From: DASZIT01 sp036489495
GTDB lineage: Bacteria; Actinomycetota; Acidimicrobiia; Acidimicrobiales; RAAP-2
Length of the DNA: 24,914 bases
Assembly (NCBI GenBank): GCA_036489495.1
Contig: DASXFR010000075.1
Span: forward strand, 1 to 24,914
Reading direction: 5' to 3'
Below are positions 7,300 to 14,063 of the stretch, piece after piece. Numbering within the stretch: the first letter of the stretch is position 1; each line of letters begins with the position of its first letter. A program made the translations under genes and the position numbers. A model generated the notes under the pieces. That model was given only the letters and a program-made list of their open reading frames with translations. It ran no database searches and had not been told where the DNA came from.

Positions 7300-7865
7300 G
7301 GGATCGCCGCTCCGAACCGGTACCGCACGGTAGGGCCGGTAACCAGTCGGCCGTCGGCCATCTCGTAGTGGGTCATCTCCGAAAGACGGGGAGAATAGGC
7401 ATGCACGCTGATGGCGGGCACGGTTCCGAGGTTCCCCATGTCGTGGATATGGGGAGCCGCGAACGTGGTCGACATCCCGGCCCGCAAGACGGTTGTCTCG
7501 GTGCTCGCCAACCCGTCGGGGCGCTCGGTCACGGTCGTCTCGGTCAACTCTCCGCTTGCCACCACGATGGCCCCCGATGATCCTCCGTGGTCGTGCAAGT
7601 CGATTGCACCGCCCGCGGGCCAGGCGATCACCCAGGCCTCGAAAGTGTCTGACGCCACCATAACGTCCCAGCTGCGTCGGGTCGGGCGGTCCGTTCCGGG
7701 CCACGAGTGCGCGCTCACCGCCAGTCCCTCGGCGATGGCGAGGAGCTCGCCGACTCCCAGGAATGTCGGATCCGCCGCCGGATGCAAGAGGCGGCCGGAC
7801 ACTGCGGCGTCGTTCGATGGCGGGTTGGCGGGTGCCTCGACCGGTCGAAGAAGCAGGGTCGTCAT
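7296..7865 (-). CDS. Cysteine dioxygenase (cupin)
   Basis: The 189-aa cupin matches type I cysteine dioxygenase, which oxidises cysteine to cysteine sulfinate with non-haem iron. Iron ligands are visible as His91 and His93 in HDHGGSSG and His141 in HIHDMGN. The SVHAYSP segment supplies His155 and Tyr157, which line the active site in this family. The residue next to the HxH motif is Gly instead of the cross-linked Cys of animal enzymes, as is usual in bacteria. The ATG at 7865 has GGGGGA 5 nt upstream. It is first in a two-gene operon with the rhodanese and has a candidate promoter 80-110 bp upstream. Confidence 0.9.
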   Translation of the reverse strand: MTTLLLRPVEAPANPPSNDAAVSGRLLHPAADPTFLGVGELLAIAEGLAVSAHSWPGTDRPTRRSWDVMVASDTFEAWVIAWPAGGAIDLHDHGGSSGAIVVASGELTETTVTERPDGLASTETTVLRAGMSTTFAAPHIHDMGNLGTVPAISVHAYSPRLSEMTHYEMADGRLVTGPTVRYRFGAAIP

Positions 7866-7945
7866 GCCGGTCCCCCGAAGCCGGGCGAGGGGAAACGCCG
7901 GTGGCGAATGCGGTGGAGGAGAGCCCTGCCAGGTGTCATGAGACC

Positions 7946-7974
7946 ACGGTACGGGGCAATAGCTGACTAATCAA
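7946..7974 (-). promoter_or_regulatory. Candidate promoter of the cysteine dioxygenase operon
   Basis: The minus strand reads TTGATT (7969-7974), a 17-bp spacer, then TACCGT (7946-7951). The -35 matches the housekeeping consensus at four positions, and the -10 follows the actinobacterial TANNNT rule. The leader to the ATG at 7865 would be about 73 nt. Confidence 0.4.
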
Positions 7975-8069
7975 GTCGGTTTTATGGGGTATTTACTTTT
8001 CGCCCTAGGAGGCGGTCATCGCCGGCGAATCGGATGGTGGCCCCACCTCAGGGCTAGTCATCCTCGAAT

Positions 8070-8091
8070 TGTCAAAATTGACACTTAGTAT
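8070..8091 (+). promoter_or_regulatory. Operator A and -10 box of the DUF2834-like gene
   Basis: TGTCAAAATTGACA (8070-8083) is an inverted repeat with perfect 6-bp arms. It is followed 2 bp later by a -10-like TAGTAT (8086-8091), so a bound repressor would block RNA polymerase. The same 14 bp, with one difference, occurs on the minus strand at 10152-10165 in front of the phytoene-desaturase-like gene. The neighbouring TetR protein is the obvious candidate to bind both. Confidence 0.55.
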
Positions 8092-8126
8092 GGGCTGGCG
8101 TCATCAACCGGCGAATCGGGAGGGTC

Positions 8127-8591
8127 ATGACTACATCACTGGTGTTCTACGGGGTTCTCGGCATCATCAGCACCGCGGTCGCCGTCATCGTGAACCGCCG
8201 CCTCTTCGTGGGGGGCGGTGCCGGACGGCCCTCGGTGCTCGAGGGCCTCTACTACCTTTTCGGTCTGGCCTCGCTCGGCCTCGGTTGGTACTTCAATGTC
8301 CGTTATGTGCACCAGTACGGCCACGAGGCGACCTACGTCGGGTACACCAAGGCGCTGTTCGCCAACTGGGCATCCGACTCCGCGGCCCAGGACTACATCA
8401 TGGTCAACGTCATACTTTTCCCGCTGTGGTCAATCACCGATGGACGACGCCGGGGCCTACGCATCCCGTGGGTCTTCTTTGTAATGAGTCTTTTCACCAG
8501 CCTGGCCTTCTCGGTGGCGGTGTACCTGGCGTTTGTCGAGCGACAGATTCGTTACGGGCGAGCGGTGCCGGCCGAGTTGAGCACTTCGTAG
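8127..8591 (+). CDS. DUF2834-like small membrane protein
   Basis: The 154-aa protein has about four hydrophobic helices (roughly residues 4-24, 40-56, 88-106 and 113-136). The WASDSAAQDYIMVNVILFPLWSITDGRRRGLR region and following helix resemble the DUF2834 family: a conserved Asp before a helix, then a short basic cytosolic loop. The family has no known biochemical role. The ATG at 8127 is preceded by GGGAGG. The gene has its own promoter with operator A. Its last 40 bp overlap the 3' end of the convergent oxidoreductase gene, so the two genes share an operator sequence and also overlap physically. Confidence 0.75.
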   Translation: MTTSLVFYGVLGIISTAVAVIVNRRLFVGGGAGRPSVLEGLYYLFGLASLGLGWYFNVRYVHQYGHEATYVGYTKALFANWASDSAAQDYIMVNVILFPLWSITDGRRRGLRIPWVFFVMSLFTSLAFSVAVYLAFVERQIRYGRAVPAELSTS

Positions 8592-10120
8592 CCGCAGTTG
8601 TAGCCGGGGATGAACGTGACCCCGGGGCCACCGTGGCAGCCCGCACCACAGAGGTAGAGGCCCTCGATTGGAATCGGAGCATCAGGCCAGCCTCGGGGTC
8701 CCGGGCGGAACGGGCCCATGAACTCCGGCTGCAGCAGCCCGTGGGTGAAATCGCCCCCCGTACACCCGAACATCAGCTCATAGGTGTAGGCGGGATAGTT
8801 GAACTGGCGTTCGACAAGGTCCGGGAAATTGGGCGCCATCTTGGTGATCTTCGTCACAATACGTTCGGCCATTTCGTCGCGGAATCGGGCCTGGGCGGCG
8901 CGGGTGGTTCCGATCGGGGAGTAGAAGGCGAAGCCGCTGGCCACGTGCTTCCCCGGCGGCGACAGGTCCTGGTCGCGCAACGAAGGGATTGACAGATTGA
9001 ACGAAGGTGAGTCGGGTACCAACCCGCGGACCGATCGCTCGAAGTCACGCTGCATCTGTTCGGGGGTCCCGAAGAACGTCACATTGTGGCGGAGATCCCC
9101 CTCGTTGAGGGCTTCGTTGGGGCTGGCATACTCGGGCAGCCCGCTCAGGGCGAAATGGATTTGGAAATACGCCGCCCGATGGTCGATCGCGTCGATGCGT
9201 TGCGCGAAGCTGTCGGGCAAAGCCTCTCGGTCGAGCAACTGGGTGAAGGTGGCGGTGGGGTCGAGGTTCGACACCACGACCGGTGCCGTCACCACCTCGC
9301 CGTCGGTGAGGGCCACCCCCTGCACCCGGTTGCCGGCGGTGACCATGTTGGAGACTTTCACGTGGCGACGGAGCTCGCCGCCGAACTGCTCGAACAGTCC
9401 CAAGAGATGGTCGGACATGGTGCCGATACCACCTTGAACCTTGGACATCGTCGCGTCGCCCGGTGATGCCAGGGCGAAGGCGAGGCAGAGCGCGCTTCCG
9501 GCCGAGTAGGGACCGAGATAGGTGGAGTTGACGGCCAGAAACGCCAGCATGCTGCGGATTTGCGCATGCTTCTGCCGATCGGGGAGGAACCGGTCAACGA
9601 CATCCATCACGCTGCCGAACATGGCGGTGCGGATCGCTTGGCGCTCATTCTCGTTCGATGCGGACGCCCACATCTCGTCGAGGGACTTGGGTGGCTTCCG
9701 CACGTCAAGCCGGCCGATGGCCCGGGCCGGCGCCTCCGCCCAGGCGGCGACCTCGGCCATGCCGAGTACGGCGTCGAGGCCGAAGGAGTCGCTGAGATGT
9801 TCCAGTAGCCGGGCCGGGTCGCTGTAGAGCAGGATTGGCGGCTCGCCCGATGCCCCGGTGGTGGCGGATTGGATTTCCGGCTCGTAGATGGGGCAGGAGG
9901 CGAAGCCCAGATCGTCGAATATCTCAGTGGGAATCGGGAACTGGATCGACCCGGCCAACTCGAAGCGATAGCCACGGGCGAGCTCGGTGGTGGTGGCCAT
10001 CCCCCCGATGAAGTGGTTCTTCTCCAGACACAGGACTCGCATCCCGCCCCGGGCCATGATCGTGGCCGCGGTGAGACCGTTGTGGCCAGCGCCAATGACA
10101 ATCGCGTCGTAGTCCGACAT
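8552..10120 (-). CDS. Phytoene-desaturase-like FAD/NAD(P)-dependent oxidoreductase
   Basis: The 522-aa flavoprotein begins with the FAD-binding GAGHNGLTAA motif and an LEKNHFIGGMATT segment. It ends with LYLCGAGCHGGPGVTFIPGYNCGYEVL, the C-terminal FAD motif of the phytoene desaturase/carotenoid isomerase/PYROXD2 group. Members desaturate or saturate isoprenoid or other hydrophobic substrates, and no carotenoid synthesis genes are nearby, so the substrate is open. ATG at 10120 gives a canonical N-terminus; in-frame GTG codons at 10129 and 10138 are alternatives, and none has a well-spaced ribosome site. Operator B overlaps its -10 box, and a tetR gene lies directly upstream. Confidence 0.85.
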   Translation of the reverse strand: MSDYDAIVIGAGHNGLTAATIMARGGMRVLCLEKNHFIGGMATTTELARGYRFELAGSIQFPIPTEIFDDLGFASCPIYEPEIQSATTGASGEPPILLYSDPARLLEHLSDSFGLDAVLGMAEVAAWAEAPARAIGRLDVRKPPKSLDEMWASASNENERQAIRTAMFGSVMDVVDRFLPDRQKHAQIRSMLAFLAVNSTYLGPYSAGSALCLAFALASPGDATMSKVQGGIGTMSDHLLGLFEQFGGELRRHVKVSNMVTAGNRVQGVALTDGEVVTAPVVVSNLDPTATFTQLLDREALPDSFAQRIDAIDHRAAYFQIHFALSGLPEYASPNEALNEGDLRHNVTFFGTPEQMQRDFERSVRGLVPDSPSFNLSIPSLRDQDLSPPGKHVASGFAFYSPIGTTRAAQARFRDEMAERIVTKITKMAPNFPDLVERQFNYPAYTYELMFGCTGGDFTHGLLQPEFMGPFRPGPRGWPDAPIPIEGLYLCGAGCHGGPGVTFIPGYNCGYEVLNSAGTARP

Positions 10121-10151
10121 CTCCGCCACGGTAGCCACCGCTGGGGAGTTT

Positions 10152-10168
10152 TGTCTATTTTGACATTA
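10152..10168 (-). promoter_or_regulatory. Operator B and -10 box of the phytoene-desaturase-like gene
   Basis: Read on the minus strand, TGTCAAAATAGACA (10152-10165) matches operator A at 13 of 14 positions and keeps the TGTC/GACA arms. It overlaps a TAATGT -10-like hexamer (10163-10168), about 14-32 nt from where transcripts for the candidate start codons would begin. It lies in the 35-53 bp gap between the tetR stop and the oxidoreductase start, so this gene can be controlled separately from tetR. Confidence 0.55.
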
Positions 10169-10173
10169 GATGT

Positions 10174-10788
10174 TCAGCGGGAGCTTTCGGGCAGCGACGC
10201 AAGCCCGCGCTCCAGCAGGGTCAGCGCCAGTTCGGTCAGTCGAGCGAGCTCGTCCAGATTGGTGTGGTCCGATCGCATCCACGTGTCCAAGGCGGCGAAG
10301 GTGGCCGCCGCCACGCACTGAGCCGTGACCGAGGAGAGGAACTTGGCGTCGTCTTGGTCGGGGGTGCCCTGTCGCACCAGATGGCGCTCGACCTCGACGG
10401 CGAACTCAGCCTGGACCTGGTTGATGTGCTGCTCCACACGCTCGCGATCGAGCTCGCCATCGCGCAGGGCGGCGATGTCGTACATCTGATCGCGATCGAA
10501 TGGAAACGAATGGATGGCGGCCAGGACCGCCTCGGTGATCGTCTCTTCGGGCGGGCGGGTCTCCAGGGCGGACCGGAACCACTGCAGGCTGGCGTCGTAG
10601 TCTTCGAAGAGAAGATCGTGCTTCGAGCCGAAATGGCGGTAGAACGTACGCAGCGTCACCCCGGCATCTTGCGCGATCTCCTCCGCTGATGTCTCTTCGA
10701 CCCCCTGGGCCAAGAACCGCACCTGTGCCGCCCGACGAAGCGCTTCCCGGGTCCGTTCACTACGGGCAGTCTGTGGAGGCAATGGCAC
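10174..10788 (-). CDS. TetR family transcriptional regulator
   Basis: A 204-aa regulator. The N-terminal TetR_N domain is clear: TREALRRAAQVRFLAQGVEETSAEEIAQDAGVTLRTFYRHFGSKHDLLFEDY (about 13-64), with the helix-turn-helix near 35-55. The C-terminal half is helical and would bind a small ligand. GTG at 10788 is chosen because upstream residues are not part of the family and a TAGGCT box lies 7 nt before it, as in leaderless genes. The frame itself stays open to 10866. By position it probably represses the phytoene-desaturase-like and DUF2834-like genes, which carry matching operators. The target assignment is inference. Confidence 0.87.
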   Translation of the reverse strand: MPLPPQTARSERTREALRRAAQVRFLAQGVEETSAEEIAQDAGVTLRTFYRHFGSKHDLLFEDYDASLQWFRSALETRPPEETITEAVLAAIHSFPFDRDQMYDIAALRDGELDRERVEQHINQVQAEFAVEVERHLVRQGTPDQDDAKFLSSVTAQCVAAATFAALDTWMRSDHTNLDELARLTELALTLLERGLASLPESSR

Positions 10789-10795
10789 GCAACCG

Positions 10796-10838
10796 AGCCT
10801 ACCGATCCGCGGTGGGCCAACCCCAATGACCACCGCGG
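10796..10838 (-). promoter_or_regulatory. tetR promoter region with a 9-bp inverted repeat
   Basis: CCGCGGTGG (10807-10815) and CCACCGCGG (10830-10838) form a perfect inverted repeat around a 14-bp spacer. It is directly upstream of a TAGGCT -10-like box (10796-10801) for the tetR start at 10788. It does not resemble operators A and B. It could bind a different regulator or fold as DNA/RNA structure, and in a GC-rich genome part of the match may be chance. Confidence 0.35.
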
Positions 10839-10883
10839 GGCCAACGACGGCGAGACTCTGCCTCAACCGCGGTCCCCGGGAGG

Positions 10884-11714
10884 TTAGTAGCGCAATTCCG
10901 CCAGCACCCCGTAATGGTCGGAGAGCTGCGGCTCCTCGCTGGACAGGACCCCTAGGCGTTCACAGCGGGTCGGGTGGCCTATCGCACCAAGACGGGGCCA
11001 TGCCGAAAGGACGTAGTCGAAACGGCGGTCCGGATACATGGCGACGGCGGCAAGTGCGTTTCGATTGGACCAGGTGAATCCGGGCGTGCCGTCGCCGGCC
11101 ATCTCCCAGGCGTCATAGAAGACCAGACCTTCGGCGGCCGGGGCGGTCCGACCGGTGAGCATGCGGATCTCTTCCGAATCGGGCGGAGCGTTGAAGTCCC
11201 CGCAGACAACAACCGGATGACGCCGTCGGGTCGAGTCTTGGATGAACTGCGCCAGTTGGCGCACCTGAGCCTGCCGTACGGCGCTGGCGTCGAGCGGATA
11301 GTGGAGCATCACGAGGAACAGCTGGATCGGCCCTCGATCACCCTCTACCCGGGCGAAGAGGGCGGCTCCCAAACCGGCTCCATCCTCCCCTCGCAGAGGT
11401 CGTCGCTCATGCGAGGTCAACGGCCAACGCGAGACGATCCCGAACCCGGACACCCAATCCTCTTGCTCCCAATCGCCGACAAACAGGTGGTGCTTCAAGC
11501 CCAGGTGCGTTGCAATCAGGCCCGCCTGGGTCTCATTGTCCGCCGACCACGACTCCACCAAGCAGACGATGTCAGGTGCCGTATCTGCCAACGTCGATTC
11601 GATCCCGGCCTGGCGGTCCCGCCATGAGCCGTGACGGCCCCAGACATTCCAGGTGATGACTCGCAGCTTGGTTTCGACCACCGGCCCGTACGGCTCATAT
11701 TGGTTGAAGCTCAC
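10884..11714 (-). CDS. Endonuclease/exonuclease/phosphatase-fold protein
   Basis: The 276-aa protein carries every expected motif of the metal-dependent EEP (DNase I/exonuclease III/sphingomyelinase) fold: Asn23 in ITWNVWG, Glu54 in CLVESW, His138 in MLHYP, Asp173 and Asn175 in GDFNAPP, Asp233 in FDYVLS, and SDH (265-267). These residues cleave phosphodiester or phosphomonoester bonds with Mg2+. Whether the substrate is DNA, a lipid or an inositol phosphate cannot be decided. No signal peptide is visible. GTG at 11714 is the best start, since residues upstream of it run into the arsR gene. It lies 86 bp downstream of arsR on the same strand. Confidence 0.85.
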   Translation of the reverse strand: MSFNQYEPYGPVVETKLRVITWNVWGRHGSWRDRQAGIESTLADTAPDIVCLVESWSADNETQAGLIATHLGLKHHLFVGDWEQEDWVSGFGIVSRWPLTSHERRPLRGEDGAGLGAALFARVEGDRGPIQLFLVMLHYPLDASAVRQAQVRQLAQFIQDSTRRRHPVVVCGDFNAPPDSEEIRMLTGRTAPAAEGLVFYDAWEMAGDGTPGFTWSNRNALAAVAMYPDRRFDYVLSAWPRLGAIGHPTRCERLGVLSSEEPQLSDHYGVLAELRY

Positions 11715-11800
11715 CCCAGCAGTTTGTCGCGTCGGCCGCGGACACGCCCGCGATACCGAGGTCAGGAGATCCGATATCAGCGACCTCCTGCGCCCGATGC

Positions 11801-12118
11801 TCAGAGTTCGTCGCGCACCTGACGATCGAGCGCGGCGAGCCGCCGGTCCCAACGGGCGCTGATGGTGGCCAACCAACCGGCAGCCTCGCTCATCGCTTCG
11901 GCGCGCACCCGGTAACGCACGTCCCGTCCGACTCGCTCGGGTATCAGCAGGCCAGCGCCGGCCAGGGTCCCGAGATGTTTCACGACGGCTTGGCGGGACA
12001 TGGGATAGTCCGGCGCCAATTCGGTGGCGGTCAGGGGTCCGTCGATGGACAGACGGTCGAGAATGCGACGGCGGGTCGGGTCGCCAAGGGCGGCGAACAC
12101 GGCATCGTCGTCTGCCAT
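11801..12118 (-). CDS. ArsR/SmtB family transcriptional regulator
   Basis: A compact 105-aa winged-helix regulator: FAALGDPTRRRILDRLS (8-24), the recognition helix region in YPMSRQAVVKHLGTLAGAGLL (38-58), and a wing ERVGRDVRYRV (61-71). No metal-binding cysteine motif of the ELCVCDL type is present, so it is probably not a metal sensor. It belongs to the subgroup found beside AHSA1/SRPBCC genes. It is the second gene of an operon starting at 12621 with a 5-bp gap. The palindromes at 12662-12679 and 12703-12720 are its likely binding sites, giving autorepression. Confidence 0.9.
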   Translation of the reverse strand: MADDDAVFAALGDPTRRRILDRLSIDGPLTATELAPDYPMSRQAVVKHLGTLAGAGLLIPERVGRDVRYRVRAEAMSEAAGWLATISARWDRRLAALDRQVRDEL

Positions 12119-12123
12119 CCGAG

Positions 12124-12621
12124 TCAGGAAGTTGCGAGCAAGGCGGGCGCGGTGGCCATGCACCACGCGCCAGCCAACCGGGTGTCCCACGGCGACCACT
12201 CGACCGACTCATCGCGACTCGCCAGTTGGGAAGGGGGGGCGCAGGCGCATTCCGTGTCGTTTGACGCCGAATCTGATCGCACCACCGAATCCATGGCGGG
12301 AAGGGGCTGGCTTCGGAGCGGTTCCTCGGTGATGGTCAGCTGCGTCCCGTCTTCGATTGATTCGAGGTGATACGTCACTTCCGAGATCTCGGCGTCACGG
12401 TTATCCGGCCACCACTGAAATCGCAGGTGACGTGGCGGGGTCACTGATTCCACCCGTCCGGTCCGTCCTTCGTCCTCACCGTCCGCGAATCGGATCTCGC
12501 CGCCCGGCGCCAGCTCCCATTCGACGGTGGAACCGAACCAGGAGGCCACCGATGACGGGTCGGTGAGGAGTTCCCACAAGCGGTCGACATCGACGGGAAA
12601 TGCGATCTGACGACGGAACAC
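12124..12621 (-). CDS. AHSA1/SRPBCC domain protein
   Basis: The 165-aa protein has the START-like AHSA1 fold: IAFPVDVDRLWELLTDPSSVASWFG (6-30), WELAPGGEIRF (35-45), VESVTPPRHLRFQWWPD (58-74) and TQLTITEEPL (93-102). A variable stretch of about 40 residues precedes the final helix, WDTRLAGAWCMATAPALL. Such domains bind hydrophobic ligands; the ligand is unknown. The GTG at 12621 is chosen because AGGAGG (12627-12632) lies 5 nt upstream. The in-frame ATG at 12657 overlaps a perfect TATAAT and would lie inside the promoter. It forms an operon with arsR and is divergent from clpP. Confidence 0.87.
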   Translation of the reverse strand: MFRRQIAFPVDVDRLWELLTDPSSVASWFGSTVEWELAPGGEIRFADGEDEGRTGRVESVTPPRHLRFQWWPDNRDAEISEVTYHLESIEDGTQLTITEEPLRSQPLPAMDSVVRSDSASNDTECACAPPSQLASRDESVEWSPWDTRLAGAWCMATAPALLATS

Positions 12622-12655
12622 GGCGGCCTCCTGGTCTCGGTCTTTCCGGTCCCAC

Positions 12656-12679
12656 ATTATACGCAACTCAATAGTTGCA
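12656..12679 (-). promoter_or_regulatory. AHSA1-arsR promoter with ArsR-type operator 1
   Basis: The minus strand has a perfect TATAAT at 12656-12661. Immediately upstream, where the -10/-35 spacer lies, is an 18-bp palindrome (12662-12679), read on the plus strand as CGCAAC-TCAATA-GTTGCA. Its inner arms GCAACT/AGTTGC match perfectly. The -35 is weak. A repressor in the spacer is the usual arrangement for ArsR autoregulation. Confidence 0.65.
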
Positions 12680-12702
12680 CGTCTCCGGAGGGGAGGGTAA
12701 CG

Positions 12703-12720
12703 TGCAACGCATAGGTTGCA
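12703..12720. promoter_or_regulatory. ArsR-type operator 2, upstream of clpP
   Basis: TGCAAC-GCATAG-GTTGCA is a perfect palindrome with the same 6-6-6 layout and the same half-sites as operator 1. The two sites start 41 bp apart, close to four helical turns. This one lies 31 bp ahead of the clpP GTG, so the ArsR protein may also control clpP. Confidence 0.6.
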
Positions 12721-12751
12721 GGAGCGCCAGGACGGCAGCGAGGAGAAGACG

Positions 12752-13426
12752 GTGAACAACTGCAAGATCAACAACTACATGGTGCCGACAGTCGTCGAGC
12801 AGTCCCCTCGAGGCGAGCGAGCCTTTGACATCTATTCACGCCTGTTGAAGGACAGAATCGTCATGTTGAACACCGAGATCAACGACGACAGTGCCGGCCT
12901 GTTGGTCGCCCAACTCCTGCACCTCGAGGCCGAGGATCCGGACAAGGACATCTCCTTGTACATCAACTCACCTGGCGGGTCGGTAACCGCCACCTTGGGC
13001 ATCTACGACACCATGCAGTTCGTGCACCCCGACGTCTCGACCATGTGCCTGGGGATGGCGGCCTCCGGGGCGGCGGTGCTTCTGGCCGGCGGAGCCCAAG
13101 GGAAGCGGTTTGCATTGCCGAATGCACGGATACTCATCCATCAGCCGCATGGCGGGGCCCAGGGGCAGTCCATCGACATTGAGAACCAGGCCCGGGAGAT
13201 CGGCTACCTCCGGAGTCGCCTGGAGGAGATCCTGGCCCGACACTGCGGCCAGCCCATTGAACGCATCGCCAAAGACACCGAGAGGGACTACATCGTGGGC
13301 GGTCCAGATGCGGTCGCCTACGGGTTGGTCGACGAAGTCCTCGGCCCCCGAGCCGCGCTGGCGACGGTCAGCACCTCAGCGTCGAGCATCGCTGCCGCCG
13401 GGAAGGCAACTGCTAAGTCCTCGTGA
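12752..13426 (+). CDS. clpP: ATP-dependent Clp protease proteolytic subunit
   Basis: A 224-aa ClpP serine peptidase with an intact triad: Ser105 in GMAASGAAVLL, His130 in LIHQPHGG and Asp179 in DTERDYIVGG. The spacing equals that of E. coli ClpP. ISLYINSPGG forms the oxyanion strand. ClpP assembles as a double heptamer and degrades proteins fed by ClpX, ClpC or ClpA. GTG at 12752 is chosen because GAGGAG lies about 8 nt upstream; ATG at 12779 is a shorter option without such a site. No clpX, second clpP or tig gene is beside it, so it is an orphan paralogue. It is divergent from AHSA1-arsR and convergent with the DedA gene (14-bp overlap). Confidence 0.93.
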   Translation: MNNCKINNYMVPTVVEQSPRGERAFDIYSRLLKDRIVMLNTEINDDSAGLLVAQLLHLEAEDPDKDISLYINSPGGSVTATLGIYDTMQFVHPDVSTMCLGMAASGAAVLLAGGAQGKRFALPNARILIHQPHGGAQGQSIDIENQAREIGYLRSRLEEILARHCGQPIERIAKDTERDYIVGGPDAVAYGLVDEVLGPRAALATVSTSASSIAAAGKATAKSS

Positions 13427-14063
13427 CTTCCGTCGCATTCGACTGCCCGACTTGTTCGGCACGCTCGAGGCGCACCACCCGGAGTCGATGAACGAAGAGA
13501 ACGCCCACCGCGATGACCACCAGCCCGGCGGCCACGTAGCCGGCATAGCTGAAGTCGTTCAGAACTCGGTGGTAGCTACTGCCGAGCCCGTACCCCACGC
13601 TGGCTTGCACCGTGCACCACACGGCACAGCCGATGACGGTGAAGGTTACAAATTTCGCCATCGCCATCTCGCCGAGCCCGGCGGCGAAAGAGACGAACGA
13701 TCGGAGGAGGGGGATGAATCGCCCGAAGAGGACAACTGGCTCACCTCGACGCGCGAACCACGCCTCGGCCCGGTCGAGATCTCTATGGGTGAGGAGGACG
13801 TACTTTCCGAGCTTGTTGACGAGAGGACGACCCCCGTAGTACCCGATCAGGTATCCGGCCAACGACCCGAGGACTTCGGCCAGCGTCGCCAGCACGATGA
13901 CCAGAATCAAGTTCAGATGATGGGGCTCGTTGGCAATCTGCCCGCTGGCGAGCACGCCCCCGAAGATTATTGCCACTTCGGCCCCCACTGGGAGACCCAT
14001 GGATGAGATGAAGCTCAGGGCGAAGACGGCAAGGTACCCCCACGTCTCCAGGAAATGCTCCAC
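13413..14063 (-). CDS. DedA family (VTT-domain) membrane protein
   Basis: The 216-aa integral membrane protein has about five hydrophobic segments. It carries the DedA/VTT signature: GLPVGAEVAIIFGGVLA near the N-terminus, GYLIGYYGGRPLVNKLGKY, and FGRFIPLLRSFVSFAAGLGEMAMAKFVTFTVIGCAVW with conserved arginines and glycines. DedA proteins are implicated in lipid scrambling or recycling of lipid carriers and in envelope homeostasis. The GTG at 14063 is preceded by AGGAG at a 6-nt spacing. The gene is monocistronic by layout and overlaps the end of clpP by 14 bp. Confidence 0.9.
   Translation of the reverse strand: MEHFLETWGYLAVFALSFISSMGLPVGAEVAIIFGGVLASGQIANEPHHLNLILVIVLATLAEVLGSLAGYLIGYYGGRPLVNKLGKYVLLTHRDLDRAEAWFARRGEPVVLFGRFIPLLRSFVSFAAGLGEMAMAKFVTFTVIGCAVWCTVQASVGYGLGSSYHRVLNDFSYAGYVAAGLVVIAVGVLFVHRLRVVRLERAEQVGQSNATEVTRT

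Noticed and set aside
12621..12657. ATG at 12657 as the start of the AHSA1 gene
   Set aside because: The ATG overlaps a perfect TATAAT next to an operator, so it would lie in the promoter. GTG at 12621 has AGGAGG at ideal spacing.
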